Assembly (NCBI GenBank): GCA_009776995.1
Contig: WRMR01000058.1
Span: 1 to 14,502 of the forward strand
Source of the DNA: Planctomycetaceae bacterium
GTDB taxonomy: Bacteria > Planctomycetota > Planctomycetia > Pirellulales > Thermoguttaceae
Direction of reading: 5' to 3'
DNA length: 14,502 bases
Both the position numbers and the translations under genes were made by a program. Shown here piece by piece: positions 7,299-13,584 of the stretch; position 1 is the stretch's first letter, and every line of letters starts with the position of its first letter. The notes below the pieces were generated by a model, which saw nothing but the letters and a program-made list of their open reading frames with translations, did no database searches and was not told the origin of the DNA.

Positions 7299-7350
7299 CG
7301 CAACTGGTATCGATCATCAATCATTTTTTGCACACCGATAAAACAGGATG

Positions 7351-7392
7351 TTCACAGATGAATCCGTGCTGATCTGTTCAATCTGTGTCATC
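7351..7392. repeat. ATCTGTG-type inverted repeat
   Basis: CACAGAT (7353-7359) and ATCTGTG (7381-7387) are perfect reverse complements, with GATCTGTTC (7371-7379) between them as a further related word. A degenerate relative with ATCTG, AATCTGT and TTCTGATG words lies at 9028-9055, before purB. The family is loosely defined. Confidence 0.5.
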
Positions 7393-7504
7393 AATATGCC
7401 TTTGACATTTCCAGATAAGTGATTCTGAAAAGACTTAATTTACCAATTATTGTTCGTCTTGACTACCTTAGCGAATCCGGTTCTGATTTGATATCTTCGG
7501 ACGC

Positions 7505-7556
7505 TCCGTCAAAAATGGGGAAAAATCTTGACGGACAATAACAATTGATATAAAAT
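7505..7556 (+). promoter_or_regulatory. Sigma-70-like promoter for mscL with overlapping inverted repeat
   Basis: TTGACG (7528-7533), a 17-nt spacer and TAAAAT (7551-7556) give a good vegetative-type promoter, about 125 nt before the mscL ATG. The -35 hexamer is inside TTGACGGA (7528-7535), which is the perfect reverse complement of TCCGTCAA (7505-7512), with 15 nt between. A factor bound there would cover the -35 element, so the site may be an operator; a chance 8-bp repeat is also possible. Confidence 0.5.
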
Positions 7557-7613
7557 ACTTCAACATAGAGATTTGAATTATACCGCACAACGCCAAGAAA
7601 GTGAAGTTTTAGA

Positions 7614-7645
7614 ACAGCAACCCGGAGCGTAAGCGGCGGGTTTTG
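7614..7645 (+). repeat. Dispersed intergenic repeat, ACAGCAACCCGG family, copy 1
   Basis: ACAGCAACCCGGAGCGTAAG followed by CGGCGGGTTTTG. It aligns with 8877-8908 over about 32 nt with few mismatches, and its first half with 10593-10607. The core CCCG...CGGG can fold around GC-GTAA-GC, a GNRA-type loop. Its presence directly before mscL argues that the longer open frame starting at 7643 is not coding. Confidence 0.8.
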
Positions 7646-7681
7646 CGGGAACGTCGGTTCTTGCCATGGGAAAGGGGTGTC

Positions 7682-8116
7682 ATGAGTTTTTTGAAAGAAT
7701 TTCGTAATTTTGCCGTCAAGGGAAACGCGGTGGACATGGCAGTGGGCGTGGTAATCGGAGCGGCGTTTGCCGGTGTGGTGACGTCACTTGTGAAGGACAT
7801 ATTCAACCCGTTGCTTGGTGTGCTGACGTTTCAGGATTTTTCGTCACTTGCCTTTGCTATCAACGGCAATGAAGTGAAATACGGTGATTTCATTAACGCG
7901 GTACTCAATTTTATGATTATTTCCTTTGCCGTTTTTATTGTGGTTCGTCAAATGAACCGGGTTCGTATCCCGTTTTTGTTCCCGGACGTGGACGCCCCGA
8001 CAACGAAACCTTGTCCGTTCTGTTGCAGCGCGATTCCGTTCAAAGCAAGCCGTTGCCCGAATTGCACTTCGGAATTAGGCGATTCCTCCTCCTCAACGGA
8101 AATCATCAGAGAATGA
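7682..8116 (+). CDS. mscL: Large-conductance mechanosensitive channel MscL
   Basis: Inner-membrane channel that opens under membrane tension and releases solutes on osmotic downshock; it works as a homopentamer. The 144-residue product starts MSFLKEFRNFAVKGNAVDMAV, the typical amphipathic N-helix and first membrane helix (about 14-42), followed by a periplasmic loop (about 48-68) and the second helix (about 69-92). The start at 7682 has AAAGGGG just upstream; an earlier in-frame ATG at 7643 would add residues encoded by a dispersed repeat. The C-terminus is distinctive: C111-P-F-C114 and C125-P-N-C128 make a zinc-ribbon-like pair in place of only the usual helical bundle. Similar cysteine pairs occur in MscL of some other bacteria; the bound metal is inferred. 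Expression is probably driven by the promoter near 7528. The gap to frr is 121 nt. Confidence 0.97.
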   Translation: MSFLKEFRNFAVKGNAVDMAVGVVIGAAFAGVVTSLVKDIFNPLLGVLTFQDFSSLAFAINGNEVKYGDFINAVLNFMIISFAVFIVVRQMNRVRIPFLFPDVDAPTTKPCPFCCSAIPFKASRCPNCTSELGDSSSSTEIIRE

Positions 8117-8139
8117 AACTCCGGTACCACGATTATCAT

Positions 8140-8157
8140 TTTGCGTCATTTGCGTCA
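8140..8157. repeat. Tandem duplication of TTTGCGTCA
   Basis: Two exact adjacent copies of the 9-mer TTTGCGTCA (8140-8148, 8149-8157) lie in the mscL-frr gap, 80 nt before the frr start. This could be a binding site in a frr leader or a chance duplication; there is no direct evidence for either. Confidence 0.5.
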
Positions 8158-8237
8158 AACCAAACTTCGATTTATCATGACGGGGATTGGTAAAACAGGT
8201 TTTTCAGACAAGACAAATCATTGGGAGTATTGAAAAT

Positions 8238-8798
8238 ATGCAGGCGGACGACATTTTACTGGACGTGGAAGACCGAATGCAAAAGGCGGTCGCGAAACTG
8301 AAAAAGGAACTGACCGGGATTCGTACCGGTCGGGCCAACCCGGGGTTGGTCGATTCGGTCAAGGTCAGTGTCTATGGATCGGAGATGCCGCTGAAACAAG
8401 TGGCAACGGTTGCATGTCCGGAACCGACGCAAATTGTGATCCGGCCGTTCGACCTCGGAACGCTCAAGGACATCGAAAAGGCAATCATTGCGTCCGACCT
8501 GGGTTATACGCCCAACAGTGACGGACGCGTTGTACGGATCAACATCCCGCCGCTCTCGACCGAGGTGCGGAAAAAAATGGTTGCCCGAATCAAAGAACTG
8601 ACCGAAGAGGCGAAAGTTGCAATCCGCAATGTGCGCCGCGATGGCAACAAAATGACCGACGCCGCCGAGAAAAACAAGGAGATGTCGGAAGACGAACGCG
8701 ACGCAACGAAAGAGGAAATCCAGACGCTGACCAAAAAGTACGAGGACGAAACCACGGAACTGGCCAAAAACCGCGAAAAAGAGGTCATGGAAAACTGA
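8238..8798 (+). CDS. frr: Ribosome recycling factor
   Basis: Cytosolic tRNA-shaped factor that, with EF-G, splits the post-termination ribosome into subunits. The 186-residue product matches the family length almost exactly. Domain I helices are at about 1-29 and 105-186; the compact domain II is at about 31-104. Family motifs are RTGRANPGLVD (29-39), the PEPTQIVIRPFD strand (61-72) and the INIPPLSTEVRKKMV and AIRNVRRDGNK stretches (101-138). The start at 8238 is chosen because GGGAG (8223-8227) sits 10 nt upstream and the product then begins where the family does; an ATG-led frame from 8187 would add 17 unsupported residues. pyrH, its common upstream neighbour in bacteria, is absent; mscL is there instead. 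No break or missing residue is seen. Confidence 0.98.
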   Translation: MQADDILLDVEDRMQKAVAKLKKELTGIRTGRANPGLVDSVKVSVYGSEMPLKQVATVACPEPTQIVIRPFDLGTLKDIEKAIIASDLGYTPNSDGRVVRINIPPLSTEVRKKMVARIKELTEEAKVAIRNVRRDGNKMTDAAEKNKEMSEDERDATKEEIQTLTKKYEDETTELAKNREKEVMEN

Positions 8799-9132
8799 CA
8801 TATCGACATCGTGACAGTCGTTGCGAGGACACGCCAGCAAGGGAGCACCCGGCAAAACTCAAAATCTGGTTCCCCAACAGCAGCACGGAACGTAAGCGAC
8901 GGGGTTTTCGTGTGCGGTACCGTTGAACCGGTCACTTATGTTCCCGGTTGCTGTCCTGCTTAAAATACCACGTGATTGGTGTGGGACAGTATAATCGGAT
9001 GAAGAGTTCCATAAATTTTGAATAAACATCTGCATGAATCTGTAAATTCTGATGATAAAAATCAATCATCTTGAATCATTTTGTTGAGAAGTGCTGTGCA
9101 GTCGTATGAGCACCTTACGTCAATTCAGAACT
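8799..9132. other. Intergenic region between frr and purB
   Basis: About 334 nt holding an imperfect long inverted repeat (8877-8954) of the ACAGCAACCCGG family and, nearer purB, AT-rich sequence with degenerate ATCTG words (9028-9055). TTGAAT (9018-9023), a 17-nt spacer and TGTAAA (9041-9046) form a weak promoter candidate for purB. No small gene is supported. Confidence 0.6.
8877..8954. repeat. Long inverted repeat of the ACAGCAACCCGG family, copies 2 and 3
   Basis: The 24-nt arm at 8877-8900 and the reverse complement of 8931-8954 agree at 19 of 24 positions, sharing ACAGCA, GGAAC, TAAG and GAC. The loop is 30 nt. The left copy continues as GGGGTTTTCG like copy 1 at 7614. The right copy, read on the minus strand, starts with the 15-mer found at 10593-10607. 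No T-run follows, so termination after frr is possible but not shown. Confidence 0.8.
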
Positions 9133-10569
9133 ATGACAGACCAATTTTCTTATGACAACCCGTTGATTGTCCGCTATGCTTCAGAAGAAATGAGCCGTAT
9201 GTGGGGGCCGCAACGGAAGTTCAGCACCTGGCGTCGCCTCTGGCTTGCCCTGGCCGAGGCGGAAGCCGAACTCGGACTGCCGATCACGCCGGGGCAGATC
9301 GCCGAGTTGAAAGCCCACCTGGACGACATTGATTTTGCCGTTGCCGCAGAATATGAGAGAAAACTGCGGCACGACGTCATGGCACATGTTCACGCTTACG
9401 GGGATTTGTGCCCGAATGCGCGAGGCATCATTCACCTCGGCGCGACCAGTTGCTACGTCACTGACAACACCGACACGATTCTGTTGCGCGAGGCCATGCA
9501 GATCATTCGTCGCCGATTGGTTACGGTCATTGATCGCCTGGCAAGATTCGCGGCACAGTATCGTGATTTGCCGTGTCTCGGCTTTACGCATTTGCAGCCG
9601 GCGCAACCGGTCACCGTCGGCAAACGTGCCTGTCTCTGGGTCTATGATTTTGTGCTTGACCTTGCGGAACTGGAACACCGCATTGACACGATTCGCTGTC
9701 GCGGCATCAAGGGGACAACCGGCACACAAGCCAGCTTTCTCCAACTGTTCAACGGTGACCATAACCAAGTGCGTTCGCTCGAAAAACTCGTCTGTGAAAA
9801 AATCGGCTTCGATGAAGCGTTCGCCGTGACCGGCCAAACGTACCCGCGCAAGCTCGACTCGCAAATTGTCGATGTGCTTTCGTCAATTGCGCAGAGTGCA
9901 CACAAATTTGCAACAGACCTCCGCATTTTGGCACACCGCAAGGAAATGGAAGAACCTTTTGAAAAGCATCAGATCGGTTCGTCCGCCATGGCCTACAAAC
10001 GCAACCCGATGCGCAGTGAGCGCATTTGTTCACTGGCCAGGTTTGCCATGTCGATGCCGGCCAATTGTGCCGCGACGCTGGCCACGCAATGGTTTGAGCG
10101 GACGCTCGACGACAGTGCGAACCGCCGGCTCGTCTTGCCGCAATCGTTTTTGGCAATCGACGCGATTTTGATTCTTTGCCAGAATGTAACCGAAGGGCTG
10201 GTCGTGTATCCGAAGGTCATCGAACGGAATTTGCGTGCGGAACTGCCTTTCATGGCGACGGAGAACATTCTGATGGCCGCCGTCGAAGCAGGCGATGACC
10301 GCCAGGAATTGCACGAACGCATCCGGCAGCACAGCCAGGCTGCCGCTGTGGTCGTCAAAAGTGAAGGGGGTGACAACGATCTGATCGCACGACTGCAAAA
10401 CGATCCGGCTTTTGCAGCGGTCGATGTCAATGCGGAGCTGGAGTCGAGTTTGTACGTTGGCCGCGCCCCGGAGCAGGTCGATGAATTCATCGCCGAACAG
10501 ATCACACCGATTCGCGAAAAATACGCTGAAATCCTCGCCGCTCGTTCTGATGTCGATTTGCGCGTGTGA
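9133..10569 (+). CDS. purB: Adenylosuccinate lyase
   Basis: Cytosolic homotetrameric lyase of purine synthesis: it removes fumarate from SAICAR to give AICAR and from adenylosuccinate to give AMP. The 478-residue form has the fumarase/aspartase superfamily fold. Recognisable are the RHDVMAHVHAYG histidine region (79-90), LGATSCYVTDN (102-112), the general-acid histidine H153 in GFTHLQPAQPVTVGKR, and the mobile signature loop IGSSAMAYKRNPMRSE (281-296) with the catalytic serine. The C-terminal lyase domain follows (about 333-420). The SCYVTDN form and length are closer to the longer animal-type enzymes than to the 430-residue Bacillus type. The start is uncertain: 9133 gives MTDQFSYDNPLIVRYAS, matching where relatives begin, but no Shine-Dalgarno precedes it; ATG at 9106 and GTG at 9091 are alternatives. 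It is not in a pur operon here. Confidence 0.96.
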   Translation: MTDQFSYDNPLIVRYASEEMSRMWGPQRKFSTWRRLWLALAEAEAELGLPITPGQIAELKAHLDDIDFAVAAEYERKLRHDVMAHVHAYGDLCPNARGIIHLGATSCYVTDNTDTILLREAMQIIRRRLVTVIDRLARFAAQYRDLPCLGFTHLQPAQPVTVGKRACLWVYDFVLDLAELEHRIDTIRCRGIKGTTGTQASFLQLFNGDHNQVRSLEKLVCEKIGFDEAFAVTGQTYPRKLDSQIVDVLSSIAQSAHKFATDLRILAHRKEMEEPFEKHQIGSSAMAYKRNPMRSERICSLARFAMSMPANCAATLATQWFERTLDDSANRRLVLPQSFLAIDAILILCQNVTEGLVVYPKVIERNLRAELPFMATENILMAAVEAGDDRQELHERIRQHSQAAAVVVKSEGGDNDLIARLQNDPAFAAVDVNAELESSLYVGRAPEQVDEFIAEQITPIREKYAEILAARSDVDLRV

Positions 10570-10592
10570 AACTGCGCTACTGCAAACAAAAA

Positions 10593-10607
10593 ACAGCAAC
10601 CGGGAAC
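10593..10607 (+). repeat. Dispersed intergenic repeat, ACAGCAACCGGGAAC, copy 4
   Basis: This 15-mer is identical to the reverse complement of 8940-8954 and nearly identical to the first half of the copy at 7614. Unlike the other copies it does not continue with GTAAGCG but with GCAGAGAGG, and runs into a GGTCGC/GTGACC hairpin, so it is a partial or chimeric copy. Confidence 0.7.
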
Positions 10608-10614
10608 GCAGAGA

Positions 10615-10629
10615 GGTCGCAACGTGACC
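10615..10629 (+). terminator. Hairpin past the purB stop, U-less terminator candidate
   Basis: GGTCGC (10615-10620), loop AAC and GTGACC (10624-10629) form a 6-bp stem including one G-U pair, 45 nt beyond the purB stop. The pattern matches the hairpins after the VIT-VWA gene and after dnaG. No T-run follows. Confidence 0.35.
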
Positions 10630-10731
10630 GAACGGAGTGGCCGGAGAGGGTGATTGCATCTCGTGTATCGTCCGCTTTACGAATCACTTGTCGCGGTCAA
10701 TAGACGTGAAACGTTACTCAACCGTTTTGCG

Positions 10732-10750
10732 GCGGACATGGCGTGTCCGC
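10732..10750. repeat. GCGGACA/TGTCCGC hairpin
   Basis: Perfect 7-bp stem (10732-10738 with 10744-10750) around TGGCG. The inner sequence GACATGGCGTGTC resembles GTCACGGCGTGAC at 1576-1588, so it may belong to the same hairpin class with compensating changes. No adjacent T-run. Confidence 0.55.
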
Positions 10751-10998
10751 ACTACCGGAGAAGCCCTGCAATTTTTGCCCAAAAACTCGTCTTGACCACA
10801 ATTGGAAAAATTGTTAAAATCTTCCCTGTCAACTGGCAGTACGCATGAGAGACATGACATCGCTTGCCGTAACTGCTGAAATGACAAAGGGTAAACGGAT
10901 TTATCCCGCAAAGGGAACCGACGGTCGAACGAATTGGCCGTGACAGTGAGGCTGTTCAATGGAATTGCGAACGGTAAATCATCGGTTTCTCAGGATGC

Positions 10999-11063
10999 CC
11001 TTTGGTGAAAACGGACTTTCGGTCTTGGTCAAATCATTGCTCACGTTTTTTTCACCCCAAAGG
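10999..11063. repeat. Inverted repeat upstream of dnaG
   Basis: CCTTTGGTGAAAA (10999-11011) pairs with TTTTCACCCCAAAGG (11049-11063) through 13 bp with a 2-nt bulge, leaving a 37-nt loop that itself contains GGAC-TTTC-GGTC. A T-run (11046-11052) forms part of the right arm. It ends about 174 nt before the dnaG start and could be a leader structure, an attenuator or another mobile repeat. Confidence 0.55.
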
Positions 11064-11146
11064 TGCAAAGAAATTTGTTTCCTCATTGTGAGCGAATAAT
11101 ATGAATTTGCAAAATCGGCGTCAATATCAGTTTACGAGATTTTTTA

Positions 11147-11203
11147 TTTCTCGCAGAGGCCGCAAAGAACGCAGAGAAACTCATAACAAATCTCCGCGTG
11201 AAA
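11147..11203. repeat. GCAGAG-type inverted repeat, second copy
   Basis: TTTCTCGCAGAG (11147-11158) faces CTCCGCGTGAAA (11192-11203), complementary with two mismatches; GCAAAG and GCAGAG words lie between. The 12-mer CTCCGCGTGAAA is identical to 913-924. It ends 34 nt before the dnaG ATG, so it would be in the 5' leader of any transcript that starts upstream. Confidence 0.7.
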
Positions 11204-11237
11204 CCAATGAGTAGCGTTTGCGACAATAAAAATTGAC

Positions 11238-13475
11238 ATGACAGATTATGCTTTTGACATCAAGGAACGGGTACGCGACGCCATCGACATGGTCGAGCTG
11301 GTCTCGCGTTATATCCCCTTGCGGCGGTCGGGGCAGAATTATGTCGGACGGTGTCCCTGGCACGACGATACGCGGCCGAGTTTGCAGGTCAACGCCAACC
11401 GGCAGACGTTCAAATGTTGGGTCTGCAACATCGGCGGCGACGTGTTTTCGTTCGTCATGCAAATTGAGAACGTTGATTTTCGCGAAGCCCTTGAAATCCT
11501 CGCCGATCAGGCAGGTGTTCAACTGCCGAAACAGCAACGCACCGATTCGGCCATCCAGCGGCAGTATCAAAAAACCGGTGGCAACAAGCCGCAAGGGCAA
11601 CCCGGCGCAACATCGCAACCGGCAAGCGGCGGCCATGCCCGACACCAGGAACCGTTGACGAAAAAAACCTTATACCGTGCTTTGGACTGGGTTGCACAAA
11701 AATACCATGATTACCTCCTCGCGGGCAATGAAGCGGAATCGGCGCGGACGTATTTGCGTGACCGTGGCATCAACGAAGAGAGCATCCGCAAATTCCGCAT
11801 GGGTTACGCGCCACTGCAACGGGACTGGTTGCTTGAACAGGTGCAACGCAACCCGCATCGGATCAAAATCCTCGAAATGATCGGAAACCTTGCCCGGCGC
11901 GATGATGAGACCGATTCGCAAACCGCCTGGTCGTCGCAGCCCTACGACCGTTTTCGCGGACGGCTCTTGTTTCCGATCCGTGACACGCAAGACCGCACGA
12001 TTGCCTTTGGCGGACGGCTGTTGCCGGGTTCGACGTTGCAAAGCCGTGCGAAGTACGTCAATTCGCCGGAAACGCATTTGTTTTCAAAACACAAGCAACT
12101 GTACGGGCTTGACCTCGCCCGGCTGACGATGCGGAACACGAAACGCGTCCTCATCATGGAAGGTTACACCGACGTGATCATGGCGCACCAGTTTGGGTTC
12201 GGTGATGCGGTGGCCGTGCTCGGGACGGCACTCGGGGCGGAACATATTCGTAGCCTCAAGCGTTTTGCCGACAAAATGATACTCGTCCTCGACGGCGACG
12301 AAGCAGGCCGGAAACGTGCCAATGAAGTGCTCGAACTGTTCGTCGCGCAAGGAGCGGATATTGAAACGTTGACGCTGCCCGGCGGGACAGACCCCTGCGA
12401 TTTCTTACTGACACAGGGTAGCAAAGCCTTTGAACATGAACTGCAACACAACACGGTCGATGCGTTGGAACACGCCTTTTTGAGTGCCGCGCAGGGCATC
12501 GACCTCGACAGGGACATCATTGCGGCCAGCCGGGCACTTGATCAGGTGCTGGGAATCATTGTCCTTGCCCCGGCGGTGGCCAACCCGACCGACCCGCGAC
12601 GTATCCGGCTCGAAAAAACGATTCAGCGGCTTGCATCGCGGTTCGGCCTGACCGAGCAGGAAATCCGTACCCGCTTGCGGGCACTTTGGGATCAACGTAG
12701 AGTTCAAAGTTCAAAGTTGAAAGTGCAGAGTGAGGATCAAGTTCAGAGTTCAAAGCTCAAAGTTCAAAGTGAGGATATGCTGAATGCTGAATTGGATGGG
12801 CTGGCGGAATGGGATAACGGGATGAATGACAGTATGGTTGATGGAGAAATGGTTGAAGGAGGTACGTATCCGGAAACGGCTGATTCCCCCACTTTGCACT
12901 TTGCACTTTGCACTTTGAACCCGTCTGACGATGAGTTTGAAGGCGGATACGAGCCTGACCTGGAAGGGGAAATGGTCCACATGCCCATGGCACAGGCGGC
13001 CTTTGTGGAACCGTTGCCGGGCATTCCGTGGGATGTGACCGGTGTTTTGCCCGATTCGCTGGAAGCGGAACTGATCGAAGCCTGGCTGATTGAACCGAAT
13101 GCGTTTGGTGTGTTCCGCGAAAAAATCCCGGTCGAATGGCTGCTTTCGCCCGTGACGCGGCTCGTGCATCAGGTGTGTTGCGAGTTTTCCGACCGGGGAC
13201 TGTTGCCGACCTTTGCCCGGCTGATGGCACGCTTCGATGACCCGAAAATGAAAACGATGCTCGTGACGTGGGACGAATCGGCCAACGAAAAAAAACTGAC
13301 CGTCAACGATCAACTGATTGTCGAAATCACCAGCGGCTTTGAAAGGCGAAATGAACGCCGGGTGCGGCCCAGAGAAATCGGCCGCCTGAAAGCGGAAACC
13401 CTTTCCGAGGAGGAAAAATTGCAACTGCTACGGGAGATTCAGCAAAAACAACGGGCAAAACACGGAATCGAGTAA
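11238..13475 (+). CDS. dnaG: DNA primase DnaG with repeat-expanded linker
   Basis: Synthesises RNA primers at the replication fork and docks on the replicative helicase. It has 745 residues, against 581 in E. coli. The zinc domain has the CHC2 ligands C39, H42, C60 and C63. A Gln/Gly/Pro-rich linker (about 98-140) leads to the polymerase domain (about 143-485), whose TOPRIM core has E308 in EGYTDV and D352/D354 in DGDEAG. The helicase-binding domain is at about 610-745. The extra length is mainly the second linker (489-610). Two 13-residue units with VQSSKLKVQSED occupy 489-513, and TLHFALCTLN is at 552-561; both are encoded by 7-nt repeat arrays in opposite orientations, with an acidic stretch between. 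The frame stays open and all catalytic residues are present, so the enzyme is probably functional. No clear ribosome-binding site precedes the ATG at 11238. rpoD is not adjacent. Confidence 0.98.
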   Translation: MTDYAFDIKERVRDAIDMVELVSRYIPLRRSGQNYVGRCPWHDDTRPSLQVNANRQTFKCWVCNIGGDVFSFVMQIENVDFREALEILADQAGVQLPKQQRTDSAIQRQYQKTGGNKPQGQPGATSQPASGGHARHQEPLTKKTLYRALDWVAQKYHDYLLAGNEAESARTYLRDRGINEESIRKFRMGYAPLQRDWLLEQVQRNPHRIKILEMIGNLARRDDETDSQTAWSSQPYDRFRGRLLFPIRDTQDRTIAFGGRLLPGSTLQSRAKYVNSPETHLFSKHKQLYGLDLARLTMRNTKRVLIMEGYTDVIMAHQFGFGDAVAVLGTALGAEHIRSLKRFADKMILVLDGDEAGRKRANEVLELFVAQGADIETLTLPGGTDPCDFLLTQGSKAFEHELQHNTVDALEHAFLSAAQGIDLDRDIIAASRALDQVLGIIVLAPAVANPTDPRRIRLEKTIQRLASRFGLTEQEIRTRLRALWDQRRVQSSKLKVQSEDQVQSSKLKVQSEDMLNAELDGLAEWDNGMNDSMVDGEMVEGGTYPETADSPTLHFALCTLNPSDDEFEGGYEPDLEGEMVHMPMAQAAFVEPLPGIPWDVTGVLPDSLEAELIEAWLIEPNAFGVFREKIPVEWLLSPVTRLVHQVCCEFSDRGLLPTFARLMARFDDPKMKTMLVTWDESANEKKLTVNDQLIVEITSGFERRNERRVRPREIGRLKAETLSEEEKLQLLREIQQKQRAKHGIE
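12702..12920. repeat. Heptanucleotide arrays inside dnaG
   Basis: Left array 12702-12775: words GTTCAAA, GTTCAAA, GTTGAAA, GTGCAGA, GTGAGGA, then TCAA, then GTTCAGA, GTTCAAA, GCTCAAA, GTTCAAA, GTGAGGA. The halves 12702-12740 and 12741-12779 form a diverged 39-nt tandem duplication. Right array 12891-12918: ACTTTGC three times, then ACTTTGA, which is the complement of the left words. The 115 nt between are not repetitive. The total span of 219 nt is a multiple of three. Confidence 0.93.
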
Positions 13476-13485
13476 GCGCAAAACG

Positions 13486-13513
13486 CAGAGTTCAAAGTTC
13501 AGATCGCAAAGTG
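13486..13513. repeat. Heptanucleotide array downstream of dnaG
   Basis: Four tandem words, CAGAGTT, CAAAGTT, CAGATCG and CAAAGTG, begin 11 nt after the dnaG stop. They have the same orientation as the left array within dnaG. No opposing ACTTTG arm is seen before the next gene. Confidence 0.8.
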
Positions 13514-13527
13514 ATATTAGGCAAAAC

Positions 13528-13541
13528 GGTCACACCGTGAC
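13528..13541 (+). terminator. Hairpin past the dnaG stop, U-less terminator candidate
   Basis: GGTCAC (13528-13533), loop ACC and GTGAC (13537-13541) form a 5-bp stem, extendable through a bulge by ACGG (13526-13529) with CCGT. It lies 52 nt beyond the dnaG stop and 44 nt before the next ATG. No T-run follows. Confidence 0.35.
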
Positions 13542-13584
13542 TGCCGTAAGCAAACGTGAAACCTTTTAACCCCCATTCAGACCG

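Larger units (their letters stand above)
7299..7681. other. Divergent intergenic region between dehydrogenase and mscL
   Basis: About 383 nt. It contains a CACAGAT (7353-7359) / ATCTGTG (7381-7387) inverted repeat with further degenerate ATCTG words, a promoter candidate with an overlapping inverted repeat (7505-7556), and one copy of the ACAGCAACCCGG repeat (7614-7645) just before the mscL ribosome-binding site. Confidence 0.75.
10570..11237. other. Intergenic region between purB and dnaG, structured and repeat-bearing
   Basis: About 668 nt. In order: an ACAGCAACCGGGAAC repeat (10593-10607), a GGTCGC/GTGACC hairpin (10615-10629), a GCGGACA/TGTCCGC hairpin (10732-10750), a segment with possible RNA structure (about 10885-10960), an inverted repeat around a 37-nt loop (10999-11063), and a TTTCTCGCAGAG/CTCCGCGTGAAA block (11147-11203). 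The frame at 10654-10848 crosses a hairpin and has no recognisable product. Confidence 0.7.

Noticed and set aside
7643..7681. N-terminal extension of MscL from the ATG at 7643
   Set aside because: The extra residues come from the edge of a dispersed repeat and the mscL leader; the ATG at 7682 has its own Shine-Dalgarno and gives the family's normal N-terminus.
10030..10659. Two minus-strand frames of about 209 codons over purB
   Set aside because: They are antisense to conserved adenylosuccinate lyase sequence, with no recognisable product and no ribosome-binding site.
10654..10848. 64-codon plus-strand frame in the purB-dnaG spacer
   Set aside because: It reads through the 10732-10750 hairpin, has no ribosome-binding site and no recognisable product.
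12750..13424. Minus-strand frames over the end of dnaG
   Set aside because: They are antisense to the conserved helicase-binding domain and to the repeat arrays, which stay open in several frames because the words lack stop codons.
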